The notes under the pieces were generated by a model that was not told where the DNA came from, made no database searches, and was given only the letters and a program-made list of their open reading frames with translations. Below are positions 1-8,941 of a stretch of 64,000 nucleotides of DNA, in pieces. Source of the stretch: Muribaculum sp. (lineage in GTDB: Bacteria > Bacteroidota > Bacteroidia > Bacteroidales > Muribaculaceae); the NCBI GenBank assembly GCA_009775095.1, contig VSOZ01000001.1, positions 124,001 to 188,000 on the forward strand, given 5' to 3'. Both the position numbers and the translations under genes were made by a program. How positions within the stretch are numbered: the stretch's first letter is position 1; the number at the start of each line of letters is the position of its first letter.

Positions 1-87
1 CGGCTGGTTAACGCTCTGCTGCAGATTGTCTGCATCGCCGTCGGTTTGTCGGCCACTTTGTTAATGGTTAAAGATTCGCTGCTATGA
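1..87 (+). CDS. C-terminal end of threonine/serine exporter N-half (YjjP/ThrE-like), truncated by window edge
   Basis: Frame 1 is open from the first base to a TGA at 85-87 and encodes about 28 residues. Most of it is one hydrophobic helix (IVCIAVGLSATLLMV) with a short polar tail. It overlaps the next gene by ATGA. The next gene is a YjjB-like exporter half, and in split ThrE systems the YjjP-like half is normally encoded directly upstream. The identity is therefore inferred from context plus the terminal membrane helix. The body of the protein lies outside the window. Confidence 0.5.
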   Translation, partial: RLVNALLQIVCIAVGLSATLLMVKDSLL

Positions 88-584
88 TCGTGACGGATAT
101 TCTGCTCGACGGCCTCTTCGCCGCTGTCGCCGCCATCGGATTCGGGGCCATCTCCGACCCGCCGATGCGGGCCTTTCCACGCATCGCCCTGCTTGCCGCC
201 ATAGGCCACGCCTTGCGTTTCACGCTGATACACTGTGCCGCACTGGATATCGCCACCGCATCGCTTTTCGCGGCCTTTGCAATCGGCATGGGCAGCCTGT
301 GGCTCGGCCGCGGCGTCCGCTGCCCGATGACCTGCCTCTACATTCCGGCTCTGCTGCCGATGGTGCCGGGCATCTACGCCTACAAGACGGTCTTCTCGCT
401 CATCATGTTCCTCCAGTCGCTCGATCGGGCCGACGAGGGTATGCGCTACATGCAACAGTTCTTTCTCAATGCCACCGTATCGCTGAGTGTCATTGCGCTG
501 CTTGCCGCCGGTGCCACGCTGCCGATATTCATCTTCAAACGCCGGGCTTTCTCGATGACCCGACGCACACGAAAAAATAGTTAG
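84..584 (+). CDS. Threonine/serine exporter family protein, YjjB-like half
   Basis: This 166-aa protein is predicted to be an integral inner-membrane protein with about five hydrophobic segments (residues 5-25, 30-50, 55-75, 90-110, 130-150). The segment PALLPMVPGIYAYKT matches the conserved PxxPG region of the ThrE_2 (YjjB, formerly DUF3815) family. Split exporters of this type work with a YjjP-like partner to export threonine or serine. The start overlaps the stop of the upstream partial gene (ATGA), which implies translational coupling. The GC-rich composition matches core genes. Substrate is inferred from the family only. Confidence 0.8.
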   Translation: MIVTDILLDGLFAAVAAIGFGAISDPPMRAFPRIALLAAIGHALRFTLIHCAALDIATASLFAAFAIGMGSLWLGRGVRCPMTCLYIPALLPMVPGIYAYKTVFSLIMFLQSLDRADEGMRYMQQFFLNATVSLSVIALLAAGATLPIFIFKRRAFSMTRRTRKNS

Positions 585-587
585 GTT

Positions 588-1325
588 ATGGAAATCTTTT
601 GGAACACGATCGCGGCCTACAATGCCGCAACCTGGCCTGCGCAGATCGGTTTCACGCTCGTGGCGGCCATGCTGCTTGTGCTACTCTACCTCCGTCCGAC
701 GCCCGCAGTACGGATCGCCATGAAACTCTTCATGGCGTTTCTCAACTTCTGGATCGCCGGAGTCTATTACATGATCTATTGCCGTCCGCGCGAATATCAC
801 GGCATGCTGGCGCTTTTCTGGGCCATAATGGGTGGAATATGGATCTATGAGCTGCTGGTGAAGCACGCCTCGCTCGAACGCACCGGCCAGCACAACGCAT
901 TCGCTATCCTGCTCCTTGTCATGCCGTTGATATATCCACTCTGCTCGCTGGCGCTGGGCCACGAATTCCCCATAATGACCTCGCCCGTCATGCCCTGTTC
1001 GGTGGCGGTCTTCACCATCGGACTGATGCTCGCCTTCTCGGAGCGGGTCAATATCGTGCTGGCGATGTTCCTCTGCCACTGGGCACTCATCGGTCTGTCG
1101 AAAGTCTACTTCTTCGGCATCCCCGAAGACTACCTGCTGGCGTGCAGCACCATACCTGCACTCTACATCTTCTTTCGGGAGTATGTCCGAAGCAACGCCG
1201 ACCGGCCGATGAAACCCTCGGCCCATGTGCTCGATGCGTTGCTCATTACGCTGTGCCTGGTCATCGGCATCTTCTTTACTTTCACGTTATTGCACCAGCT
1301 TGACCTATTCACTCGAATCATCTGA
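588..1325 (+). CDS. DUF6064-family multi-pass membrane protein
   Basis: The protein has 245 aa and about seven predicted transmembrane helices. The N-terminal stretch AAYNAATWPAQIGF matches the YNxxxWPaQ signature that I associate with DUF6064 membrane proteins of unknown function. It begins 3 bp after the exporter stop, so it is probably in the same operon. No catalytic motif is visible. The function is unknown, and the family call rests on my recall of the N-terminal signature. Confidence 0.7.
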   Translation: MEIFWNTIAAYNAATWPAQIGFTLVAAMLLVLLYLRPTPAVRIAMKLFMAFLNFWIAGVYYMIYCRPREYHGMLALFWAIMGGIWIYELLVKHASLERTGQHNAFAILLLVMPLIYPLCSLALGHEFPIMTSPVMPCSVAVFTIGLMLAFSERVNIVLAMFLCHWALIGLSKVYFFGIPEDYLLACSTIPALYIFFREYVRSNADRPMKPSAHVLDALLITLCLVIGIFFTFTLLHQLDLFTRII

Positions 1326-1330
1326 TTTAT

Positions 1331-1540
1331 ATGCGCATGCTCAAACAAATATTTTACCGTTGCAATGGACTCGAGCCGATAAACCGGCACATCACTCGAT
1401 ATAGCCTTTATAGTCCTTTTCCCGGACAACCGGTTCTGTTGACCGAGGAGATGCGTCGGAGCGACTGCATTGAACGGCTCTTCCGAAATAATTGCGTGAC
1501 GTTCGATATCATAACAGGTTTCATTAAAGTAAAGCAATGA
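1331..1540 (+). CDS. Small hypothetical protein (69 aa)
   Basis: A basic, cysteine-containing 69-aa ORF starts 5 bp after the DUF6064 stop and overlaps the next gene by ATGA at 1537-1540. The tight packing on both sides supports translation. I recognise no domain. Composition becomes AT-richer here than in the preceding genes. It could be a genuine small coupled protein or a remnant that keeps the operon open. Confidence 0.4.
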   Translation: MRMLKQIFYRCNGLEPINRHITRYSLYSPFPGQPVLLTEEMRRSDCIERLFRNNCVTFDIITGFIKVKQ

Positions 1541-2133
1541 AAAAAGGATATGTAACAGAGAATTTCACGGCAAATATAAGCGTGGACGAATACATTTCAC
1601 GCTTCCGAGACGAAAAACGTTTTGTCGAATTTTGCAAACAATGCCCCAACTACGGTAATAGTTGGGGATGTCCGCCGTTCGATTTCGATACCGGAGAATT
1701 TCTGCGCCAATACAAGTATGCCTATCTTATAGCTACCAAAATTGTTCCTATCGAAAAAGGCATCCCGATAGACAAATCACAAGAGTTAATCAGGCCTGAA
1801 CGAATCAGGGTAGAAAAAGAACTGTTGAAACTGGAACTCAGATTCGGAGGTCGGGCATTCGCCTATGTCGGCAAGTGTTTATATTGTCACGGTGCGGAAT
1901 GTGCCCGCAAGTGCAACCGTCCTTGTCTGCATCCGGACAAAGTACGTCCCTCGCTTGAAGCATTCGGGTTCGATATAGCACGTACTCTCTCGGAACTTTT
2001 CGGGATAGAACTGCTCTGGGGAAAGAATGGAATTCTACCGGAATATCTTGTACTCGTAAGCGGATTTTTCCATAATTCGACAAAAAATATTATCAGTCAT
2101 ACGAATCGTAATCAGAATTCAGTAAACCTATAA
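1537..2133 (+). CDS. DUF2284 family Cys-rich metal-binding protein
   Basis: The protein has 198 aa. Near residues 33-48 it carries FCKQCPNYGNSWGCPPF, the typical DUF2284/COG5423 cysteine signature. A second cluster (CLYCHGAECARKCNRPCLHP) lies near residues 113-135. Spacing of the two clusters suggests an iron-sulfur or zinc site. DUF2284 proteins are predicted metal-binding and their role is not established. The length is normal for the family. The start is coupled to the preceding small ORF, and a hairpin follows the gene at 2178-2213. Confidence 0.8.
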   Translation: MKKGYVTENFTANISVDEYISRFRDEKRFVEFCKQCPNYGNSWGCPPFDFDTGEFLRQYKYAYLIATKIVPIEKGIPIDKSQELIRPERIRVEKELLKLELRFGGRAFAYVGKCLYCHGAECARKCNRPCLHPDKVRPSLEAFGFDIARTLSELFGIELLWGKNGILPEYLVLVSGFFHNSTKNIISHTNRNQNSVNL

Positions 2134-2177
2134 TCTTATTACTCTCATTGATAATGTCATGACAGCTATTTACCAGA

Positions 2178-2213
2178 AAGTCCCTGCAATCCGAATTATG
2201 GATTGAGGGACTT
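2178..2213. terminator. Hairpin between convergent genes
   Basis: AAGTCCC and CAATCC pair with GGATTG and GGGACTT around a six-base loop with one bulge, giving a strong stem. It lies between the convergent DUF2284 and OmpA-family genes and could terminate both. No long T-run follows on either strand, so efficiency is uncertain. Confidence 0.5.
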
Positions 2214-2233
2214 GATAACAATGAATGTAAGAA

Positions 2234-3634
2234 CTAAAAGAACAGCTCTACTTTCGTATGCCTGTTGGCTTCGACCGGCACATGGTCGGCTATGCCCCCC
2301 CTGCTTACCTTGACGATGCGTTCGATTGGTATGCCACGCTTTTCTAATTCTGCAACGATATGATCCGCTCTCAATGTGCTTAATGAACCATTAAGCACGG
2401 GAGTTCCAGTCGAACTGTCGGCCGCACCAGTTACTTTCACGGATAATCCGTATTTCTTGGCCACGCGAGCCAGTTCATCAAGGTTAAGCATTTGGGAAGC
2501 ATCCGTCAGGTGCGCCGTGTTGAGATTGAAAAAGAAATAGACAGGCGACCCGATGCAATTTCCGGCTTGTATGAGTTCCGTCCTTTCAGAGACGATTATG
2601 CCCCGTTTTTCGGAATCATCTCCGTTGTTGCCATATACAATACTTGCAGAATCAAGTGGCGATATTCCATCCCAATGCCGGTTTTTCAATCTTGCCCGAA
2701 GTGAGTTCAATCCGCTGTAATTATTTCTGGGATAACCTTGACGGCGGTCGGTCTCATCGTCATTAACCAGATGACCGTACTTGTCAAGCAAGCCTTCTAT
2801 TTCCAGAATTTTCTGCAATTCTGCGAGCGTCCGTCGGTTGCGGTCGTACCAGTCTTTATAACGCTTGTTTTCTCCGGACAAGACATTGGCATAATCCACG
2901 AGCCACTCATTCTGACGAATGTAAGATGTCGCATCAACCGCGCGTTTCCAACCGACCTTTCCGAGATGAAACGTGAAACCGGCGGTCAGCGATACCATGT
3001 GGTCGCCGAGGCGGTTCGGGCGTCCGTAACCATCGAAGTCCTGAAAGGTGGTCGTGCCGGAGAGTTCCAATATGGCACTTACTCGTTTGGATATCCGATA
3101 TTCTCCCTGTACGCCATACGAAACGGCAAAGGGATTATTCCCGTTAGAGGCGTTGTGCAGCAGGCCGACACCGGCAAAGGGAGCAAGATTCCAGCGTACC
3201 TGTTCTTGCCGGGCATATCTGCGGCCAAGGACATTCCACAGCAGATCCGCATGGATATGGTGGTAGTCCTGATTGGACAATGTGCCATCTTTGAACTGCA
3301 CACCGCTGTAATTGATACGTGCGCCGACGGACGGAGTGAACCATTTTCCGACTGCGAAGCTGTACGAGGGTTTCAAGCGTCCGAAGAGGTCTTCGCAGCC
3401 GAGAGGTGTGCCGAGAAAGGCGGACGTACCCCCGGCAATGCTGACAAACCAGTTGCCAGTCCGGGATGCCGGAAGTACCACTCCATCAAGATAGACGGGC
3501 TGTATCGGTTGCAGTTTCTCCGAGACATCATAGTACGGTGTATGTTGTACAGTATCCACCTGTATGGGTCGTACACTTGCCTGTGCCTGCAACGTGCAAA
3601 GCACGGCCAATATAAAAAAGATTTGTTTCGTCAT
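2234..3634 (-). CDS. OmpA-family outer membrane protein, barrel plus OmpA C-terminal domain
   Basis: The protein has 466 aa with a signal peptide at residues 1-19 (ends QAQAS). Residues 60-235 look like a beta-barrel with alternating aromatic strands. Residues 370-466 form an OmpA-like peptidoglycan-binding domain: YFFFNLNTAHL, then VTGAADSSTGTPVLNGSLSTLRAD, then a typical end. It would sit in the outer membrane and contact peptidoglycan. It is the last gene of the leftward series that starts with the lipoprotein at 8702 and follows the MobV gene by 54 bp. Similar OmpA genes accompany Bacteroides conjugative and mobilizable elements, so I treat it as element cargo. A chromosomal origin is possible. 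Confidence 0.82.
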   Translation of the reverse strand: MTKQIFFILAVLCTLQAQASVRPIQVDTVQHTPYYDVSEKLQPIQPVYLDGVVLPASRTGNWFVSIAGGTSAFLGTPLGCEDLFGRLKPSYSFAVGKWFTPSVGARINYSGVQFKDGTLSNQDYHHIHADLLWNVLGRRYARQEQVRWNLAPFAGVGLLHNASNGNNPFAVSYGVQGEYRISKRVSAILELSGTTTFQDFDGYGRPNRLGDHMVSLTAGFTFHLGKVGWKRAVDATSYIRQNEWLVDYANVLSGENKRYKDWYDRNRRTLAELQKILEIEGLLDKYGHLVNDDETDRRQGYPRNNYSGLNSLRARLKNRHWDGISPLDSASIVYGNNGDDSEKRGIIVSERTELIQAGNCIGSPVYFFFNLNTAHLTDASQMLNLDELARVAKKYGLSVKVTGAADSSTGTPVLNGSLSTLRADHIVAELEKRGIPIERIVKVSRGGIADHVPVEANRHTKVELFF

Positions 3635-3688
3635 ATTCCAATGATATTATTCGTTATACTTTTTGATTTGTAGTAAGGCGTATGCCAC

Positions 3689-5146
3689 TTACCGTTTAGG
3701 TTTCTTGCCAATGGCCGGACGCATCATGCGGCTCGCCATCCTCATGCAGCGGAGTGCCCATGCACGGTTGTCCTCGTCCTCGTCGCGCCCCCATTTCAGG
3801 TCGCTGCCGCCACCTCCGCCGCCACGAGTTTCGGCAAAAGTGGTGGCATCATCGACCATACCGAGAAACAGCATCGTCGCGCAGTGCATCACGTCCGTAC
3901 CTTGTTCCGCTATGGACTGGACGAGCGAGCCGTCGAACAGTTGCCGTTCCGCCACGTCCATCTGTGCCGATACGTTCTTATACTCGCCGACCACATTTTC
4001 CAGCAGGACATCCTTGAGCAACGTGTCCACTTTGGAATGTACATCATGGGAGTATTTGTAGGCTTCCTCCTTGAGTTCCCCGGTACGTTCCTCAATGGCA
4101 TACATGTTCTCTTTCAGCTCGGCAAGCTGCCGGTCAGCCGTCTGCAATTTCTCCTGCTTGTCTGCCAGTTGCCAGTTGATTCCAGCCAGTTCTTTTTCCA
4201 GACTTTTCACTTGTGCGGCTAATTGTTCCGCATCGCCCTTGTTCGCTTTCAAATCCTGTTCGGCTGCCGATAGCAGGACCTCTTTTTCGGCTTTCGACTT
4301 CTCAAGGTTATCGACCATTGTCGTAAGCCCCTTGACCCTGCGCTCTGCCAGACGGATGTCCGATTGGAGGTCAGCCAAAATTTTTTGATGACGGCTGATA
4401 TTTTCCTCGATGGTCGTACATTCTTCCGATAGCATACGGCGGTATTCTTCGGTAGTCCTGTGCCGTGCGCCTGTTTCGGATATGCTTGTTCCTCTCGACA
4501 TTCCCCACCTTGTATTGACTTCGGTGAAAAAGTCGGTATGAAGCTGTTTCATCCTTGCGCTGTATTCAAACTTGTCCTTACCGGCGAATATTTCCTTGTA
4601 CGCAAAACGGCCGTCTTTGATTGGCAACAAAGTACAATGCACATGAGGGTTCAATTCGTCAAGGTGTACGATGAATGCGGCGATGTTCTGCTCGCCATAT
4701 TTGCCACTCACGAATGAATAGACGTCTTTCGCCCAGCGTTCAATATCGCTCATTCTTTTGATACGGGTATTGTCCGCACCTTCATCAAAATCCACGTTCT
4801 GCGTGCCGAACGCGAGTTCGTGCATCCGCTTACGGGAACCGCCGAAAATGAAGTTCACCACCGTGCGGTACTTCGGTTCTGCCAGTCCTTCGTTGGGGTC
4901 TTTAATCCCGCGCCTGTTCAATATGTCCGCCATCCGTTCGGGAATGTTGCGGCTCGTGTCGATGGGACGTACCTTGCCTCCGGGTGCAATCTCGAAGTTC
5001 AGGTGTTTGCGTGTGGGGTCGTAATTCCCCTTATCCATAGCGTACTTTTCCGCCCTTTCACTGCGATCGCGCAAATGTTCGTTGCTCTGGGCTGCGGTGA
5101 TGCCTTTCGACACCTTCACATCAAGTACCTGTTTTTGATCTGCCAT
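3689..5146 (-). CDS. MobV-family (Pre/Mob) relaxase
   Basis: This 485-aa protein would nick the element's transfer origin and lead the strand during mobilization. Residues 161-170 read HLDELNPHVH, the HxDExxPHxH metal-binding motif of MobV relaxases. Residues 240-360 form a long coiled coil (LEKSKAEKEVLLSAAEQDL and following). The C-terminus is Gly-rich (about residues 448-453) and basic. Length is in the family range. The 218-bp gap upstream of the start is the natural place for its oriT. No coupling protein is visible, so it would be mobilized in trans. Confidence 0.9.
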   Translation of the reverse strand: MADQKQVLDVKVSKGITAAQSNEHLRDRSERAEKYAMDKGNYDPTRKHLNFEIAPGGKVRPIDTSRNIPERMADILNRRGIKDPNEGLAEPKYRTVVNFIFGGSRKRMHELAFGTQNVDFDEGADNTRIKRMSDIERWAKDVYSFVSGKYGEQNIAAFIVHLDELNPHVHCTLLPIKDGRFAYKEIFAGKDKFEYSARMKQLHTDFFTEVNTRWGMSRGTSISETGARHRTTEEYRRMLSEECTTIEENISRHQKILADLQSDIRLAERRVKGLTTMVDNLEKSKAEKEVLLSAAEQDLKANKGDAEQLAAQVKSLEKELAGINWQLADKQEKLQTADRQLAELKENMYAIEERTGELKEEAYKYSHDVHSKVDTLLKDVLLENVVGEYKNVSAQMDVAERQLFDGSLVQSIAEQGTDVMHCATMLFLGMVDDATTFAETRGGGGGGSDLKWGRDEDEDNRAWALRCMRMASRMMRPAIGKKPKR

Positions 5147-5364
5147 ACTCTTTTCGTGTTGTTTCGGACAATCCGCCCTGTCCCAGCTTGCTGCTTGAAC
5201 GGACAGCCTTCCGACGGTCGATAGACGGTCGGGGTATTAGGCTCCCCCTTCCCTTTGTTTCGTGGCAGACGGGCAAGCCCGTGTGCCTCTTATAACCGGC
5301 AGGATAACCGTTAAGGGATGGAGGTGGATTGTTCGCGTTATACAATCTGTTTTCGACTCCCGGT
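5147..5364. other. Intergenic region upstream of mobV, candidate oriT
   Basis: This 218-bp gap has no convincing ORF. It contains a perfect inverted repeat CGGGC-AA-GCCCG (around 5270-5282) and a tandem GACGGTCG-type repeat (around 5213-5235). MobV transfer origins usually lie just 5' of the relaxase gene and carry a short hairpin. The oriT call is inferred from position and symmetry; I did not recognise a specific nic sequence. Confidence 0.3.
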
Positions 5365-6216
5365 TCAATCCACCATCGCCTGTGCCTTCGCCAGAAGCGA
5401 TAAAAAGGGTTTGCAAAGCGATTTGAAGCGTTCTTTGTCCTCGTCCATGTCGAAGTCCGTCACTGATGCCTCGGTGTCGAGAATCAGCCCGGCGAGGTCT
5501 TTGGCAGACTCGATGAAAGCAGCCCATTCTTCACCGAGGTCAAACCGGAAGAAATCCACAAGCGGCGAACTGTCATCGAATCTCGACTTGTGCAGGATTT
5601 TTTGCAGGGCGGCGTGGGCAATGCAGCACAAGGCTGTTTCACGATGTTCCGTGACCAAAGTGCCGGAATGTGCGGAGGTCGTGTTGGAATGGGTGTCCGA
5701 ACAGAGTCCGGTGTCACGGTCGGCAGTTTCGGACATCGCCTGACTTACGAGTTGTCCACACGCTGTGCCGGTTTCGGCAGCGGTCGTTTTGCCGATTACC
5801 CAATCGGACAATACCTCACGGAGCTGTCCGGTAAAGTCCGGCTGCTCCTGTGCATTGCGGGGCTGTGCTGCCTGACCGGATTGTACGGTCATGGTAATGA
5901 CCACGCTTTTGGGAAGCTGGATGCGGGTCAGCAAGCCGAATGCCTCCATTGCACTCAAAAAAGAACGGACAGTAGCCCTGTGCCAATGCCACTCCGATGC
6001 GAGGTCGGAAACGGTCAGGTGGCACTGGTTGGGTTGCAGCACGTAGTCCTTCTTTCTTAAAAACGGGGAGACGAAACCTACCAGTGATTTGTCCAACAGG
6101 TCACAGTACGCTTCGGTGCGTGTTTTGCGTTCATCCCCTTTCTCCTTGAGATATTCGAATACCTCCCTGTCTGCCAATATGGAAACAGGTATCTTTTGGT
6201 TATTTTTCATTTTCAT
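5365..6216 (-). CDS. Winged-helix-like DNA-binding protein of mobile element
   Basis: The protein has 283 aa. Residues 1-110 resemble a replication or mobilization initiator-type winged helix: LTVSDLASEWHWHRATVRSFLSAMEAFGLL is a helix-turn-helix with conserved Trp. The middle (120-200) is low in predicted structure, and the C-terminus (215-283) is helical and acidic. It overlaps the upstream membrane protein gene by 17 bp. A start at the second Met (6210) is equally possible. The function is unknown; plasmid-type DNA-binding or replication control is a guess from the HTH and its place beside mobV. Confidence 0.65.
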   Translation of the reverse strand: MKMKNNQKIPVSILADREVFEYLKEKGDERKTRTEAYCDLLDKSLVGFVSPFLRKKDYVLQPNQCHLTVSDLASEWHWHRATVRSFLSAMEAFGLLTRIQLPKSVVITMTVQSGQAAQPRNAQEQPDFTGQLREVLSDWVIGKTTAAETGTACGQLVSQAMSETADRDTGLCSDTHSNTTSAHSGTLVTEHRETALCCIAHAALQKILHKSRFDDSSPLVDFFRFDLGEEWAAFIESAKDLAGLILDTEASVTDFDMDEDKERFKSLCKPFLSLLAKAQAMVD

Positions 6217-6790
6217 TCGGTTTTAATGATTCATATTGTGCGGATATATCAGTGTTGCCGCTGTACGCTTCATGCGGCAGATTTGCGTGATGATTGTCGT
6301 GATAGGATTCTGACAACATTCCGGGATGCTTTGCCCATCCGGAAAGTGTGCCCGTATCCTTGCATTCGGACATGACCCGAACGGAGGGATAGAACAGGGC
6401 TGCCAGAAGAAGATAGGCAATGGTTATTGCCAAGGTGTACAGATGCGGCACAAAGCCGATGACCAGTGCGACCGACGCGAGTGTGACAAATGCACGGGGG
6501 CGGTCAAGCAACCTGCGTAACCAGTTGTCCGTCCGTCGGAACGAGAACATCGCGGCACAGACACCGGTAGAGAGTAGGATTCCAAACTCGCCCATGTGTC
6601 CACAGGCATATACATAATGGAAAAGAAGCAGGCATATCAGCCATACTTGCACATATAGTTTACGGGCGTTGCCGCTTCGTGCCATTGCCATGTAAAAGGT
6701 TGCCATGAACCGCTTGTTGTTCTTGTACAATGACATGGATACCCCGAAAGGTATCACGCAGAAAATGAGTAGCAGGATATTCAGTAACAT
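6200..6790 (-). CDS. Predicted multi-pass membrane protein
   Basis: I chose the ATG at 6788-6790. A longer reading frame runs upstream, but its first 68 codons lie inside the preceding gene and look like out-of-frame translation. The resulting 196-aa protein has about five hydrophobic segments: MLLNILLLIFCVIPFGV, LYVQVWLICLLLFHYVYAC, then three more up to ALFYPSV. A polar C-terminal tail of about 60 residues follows. It overlaps genes on both sides, indicating an operon. No family was recognised. Confidence 0.65.
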   Translation of the reverse strand: MLLNILLLIFCVIPFGVSMSLYKNNKRFMATFYMAMARSGNARKLYVQVWLICLLLFHYVYACGHMGEFGILLSTGVCAAMFSFRRTDNWLRRLLDRPRAFVTLASVALVIGFVPHLYTLAITIAYLLLAALFYPSVRVMSECKDTGTLSGWAKHPGMLSESYHDNHHANLPHEAYSGNTDISAQYESLKPNENEK

Positions 6791-7182
6791 AAGTAATAGG
6801 GCTTTTCGGGTATGGGAGCGGGACACACAATGAGTTCCAATTGGATAATGCCGTATGTTGCCAGCCGGATAAGGGTTTCGGCATCCTTGGGCGAAAAGTA
6901 CATGGCCGCTTTCTTGATGCGCTGCTTGAATGTACTGTCTTGCTTTCGGTAGATGGCCAAAGCCTTGTCCAGTTCGTGTTCGGGAATAGTCCATGTCATA
7001 CCCTCGGCGTGTATGCCGTTCGTCTTGAAGGCACGCAGTACCAATGTACGGGAAACGAGGTAGTCGGTGCGGTCGGTTCTTGAGATGATATGCTCCTTGT
7101 AGAGATTGTCATCGGCAACCTCTATCCACGTCCGGTAGGTGTTGATGCAATAGACCATCTGTCGGTATAAAGTTTCTCTCAT
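6781..7182 (-). CDS. Conserved-looking hypothetical protein (133 aa)
   Basis: The ATG at 7180-7182 overlaps the upstream stop by ATGA, so I prefer it to an earlier in-frame start that lies within the upstream gene. The protein is soluble and mixed helical (MRETLYRQMVYCINTYRTW). No motif was recognised. It belongs to the leftward gene series 8702 to 2234. It overlaps the membrane protein gene downstream by 10 bp. Confidence 0.6.
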   Translation of the reverse strand: MRETLYRQMVYCINTYRTWIEVADDNLYKEHIISRTDRTDYLVSRTLVLRAFKTNGIHAEGMTWTIPEHELDKALAIYRKQDSTFKQRIKKAAMYFSPKDAETLIRLATYGIIQLELIVCPAPIPEKPYYLCY

Positions 7183-7631
7183 ATGAAATTCATCAGCACG
7201 TCGGACTTGTCTTTCTTGTATTTCAGGAACCCGCTTTTGGAGTGAAGTTCCAAATCGAGGCATAGGTCCCCGTACATCTGCTCCAAAGAATCATAGATGG
7301 TAACAAGGATGCTGTTTACATTGCCCTCGGCATCCGTCTTGGCGTTCATCTTGAACATCTGTCCGAAAGCGGGATTGGAGTATGCACAAGTGCTATGACC
7401 GAATTTTTCCGTCCGCATCGGGATATGGTGGTAAAGCGTGATCAACTCCATGTCGTCCTCAAACATATCCATTACTTCGTCCAGTTCGTAAGGGGTGCGC
7501 AACGGAAACGTAAGCAGCACATAGTCGCCGTAGAACTGCGGTTCTTCCATCGTCGTCACATCGAGCAACTGCGGAAGTTGCAGGGGGACGAATGCCATGA
7601 AGTCATTATAAAAATGTCGTAACATATTCAT
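7179..7631 (-). CDS. Hypothetical acidic protein (150 aa)
   Basis: This soluble, acidic protein contains stretches such as LDEVMDMFEDDMELITLYHHIP and LEQMYGDLCLDLELHSKSGF. No signal peptide, membrane segment or known motif is visible. It is coupled to the downstream gene by ATGA and follows the lipoprotein gene by 21 bp. Two Met codons (7631 and 7625) are possible starts. The function is unknown. Confidence 0.65.
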   Translation of the reverse strand: MNMLRHFYNDFMAFVPLQLPQLLDVTTMEEPQFYGDYVLLTFPLRTPYELDEVMDMFEDDMELITLYHHIPMRTEKFGHSTCAYSNPAFGQMFKMNAKTDAEGNVNSILVTIYDSLEQMYGDLCLDLELHSKSGFLKYKKDKSDVLMNFI

Positions 7632-7652
7632 ATATTTTTCTGTTGTTATATT

Positions 7653-8702
7653 TTACAGCGTGTGTATGAATGCTTCCATCAGCATTCCGGGCAGCTCGTC
7701 CAAGCGGTTGTCTCCGGGGTGCAGCATCCTGCCCAACTCCCTGAAAGCGTCGGGTGTCTGCGAGGCAAGCATATCGAGTTGCTCTCTTTCTTCGGCTGAA
7801 AGCAACGCCAGGCAGAAACCGTCCAACGACGAATAAGGCTGGAGAAGCATCCAGATGTAAGCTTGTGCCTGTGCCGGTGTCTTGACTTTTTTATTGCAGA
7901 TGTCGTCGATACAGGTTCGGACATTCTGAATCAGCCTGCGGTTGGTGCGCATGGCCAAATAAATCATGGCATTGCGATAGGTGATGTCGTTCCGTTCGGC
8001 GGCAAGGAATACCTGTGCGCAGCATCGTTCCGTGTCATGCGTGATGTCGGAAAGATTCTCGCCGTCGAAATCAGGCAGACGTGAAAGGAATGCCCGGTAC
8101 ACAGCATCCTCCTTTTCGATAAAGGTCGTCAGGTCTGCCATACAATGAATACCGTAATCAATCGTTTCAGCAAGGGTAGTTCGATAAGTGGCAAGAATGT
8201 GTTGTCGGTTTCTCTGACTGACGGGCTGGTTATCCAATGAGGCAAAGAACGGCCGGATTGTTTCAGCCGCACGGTGCAACTCTTTGTCTTCAAGATGCGG
8301 CGAGATTTGTTCTTTTACCCACAGTATATCCTTATAAGTGCGTGTCTGAGACAGCACCATCCGTGAAAATTCCATGCGGATGGAATCATGTACCTGTTCA
8401 CACTCTTCTCTTACAGTGGAATGAAGTCGGCCAAGCGTATCACATTCGAGATACAGGAATACGGAATCCCTCAATGTTTGCCATTGCTTGAGGTGTCCGG
8501 TCAATTCTTTAATGGAGAGTTTTTTCTGCCTGCGTATGTCGGACAGGTATTCCCTGTATGTTCCGGCAGGATCATTCTTGGCTTTCGCCAATCGTTTGCC
8601 ATTGCCGTTGTCGCATGACGCGCATAGGAATATGGCAATCGAAACGGCAATTATTTTGGCAAAGATTATCGGCTGTTTTAAGTTCGATTTTGATGTTTTC
8701 AT
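7653..8702 (-). CDS. Predicted lipoprotein, helical (349 aa)
   Basis: The ATG at 8700-8702 gives a lipoprotein signal: a basic N-terminus, a hydrophobic stretch IIAVSIAIFL, and a lipobox ending in ASC near residue 31. An upstream in-frame start would add 27 residues that lie across the promoter box at 8729-8736, so I rejected it. The mature protein is strongly helical and charged and resembles no family I know. As the first gene of the leftward series it sets its promoter. Confidence 0.72.
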   Translation of the reverse strand: MKTSKSNLKQPIIFAKIIAVSIAIFLCASCDNGNGKRLAKAKNDPAGTYREYLSDIRRQKKLSIKELTGHLKQWQTLRDSVFLYLECDTLGRLHSTVREECEQVHDSIRMEFSRMVLSQTRTYKDILWVKEQISPHLEDKELHRAAETIRPFFASLDNQPVSQRNRQHILATYRTTLAETIDYGIHCMADLTTFIEKEDAVYRAFLSRLPDFDGENLSDITHDTERCCAQVFLAAERNDITYRNAMIYLAMRTNRRLIQNVRTCIDDICNKKVKTPAQAQAYIWMLLQPYSSLDGFCLALLSAEEREQLDMLASQTPDAFRELGRMLHPGDNRLDELPGMLMEAFIHTL

Positions 8703-8728
8703 ACTATATTGTTTCGTACTATTTAGTG

Positions 8729-8736
8729 CAAAACTA
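8729..8736 (-). promoter_or_regulatory. Bacteroidetes -7 box for the leftward operon
   Basis: The complement reads TAGTTTTG, a perfect TAnnTTTG box, about 27 bp upstream of the lipoprotein start. It is divergent from the recombinase promoter at 8904-8911, so the AT-rich region 8737-8903 is a shared regulatory zone. Confidence 0.6.
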
Positions 8737-8903
8737 TATATTATTTTTGATACTTCGTATCCAGAAAACCGTATTTTGTGCATTTTTTAATATCGTACTT
8801 AATGATATGATTACCAATGAAAACAAGTGAAGATAAAAACATGAAAAAATGTACGATTTTCGTTTTTTAATATAGTATGATTCATATACTCGAATAAAAC
8901 TTG

Positions 8904-8911
8904 TATATTTG
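8904..8911 (+). promoter_or_regulatory. -7 box for the recombinase-like gene
   Basis: TATATTTG fits TAnnTTTG and lies 30 bp before the ATG at 8942. No good -33 TTTG is visible at the usual spacing, which may mean it needs activation. Confidence 0.55.
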
Positions 8912-8941
8912 CACTTGTTATCATGAATATTGTATATTGAT

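Noticed and set aside
2738..3673. 311-codon ORF on the plus strand opposite the OmpA gene
   Set aside because: The OmpA frame has a signal peptide and domain motifs; the opposite frame has none and is a mirror of it.
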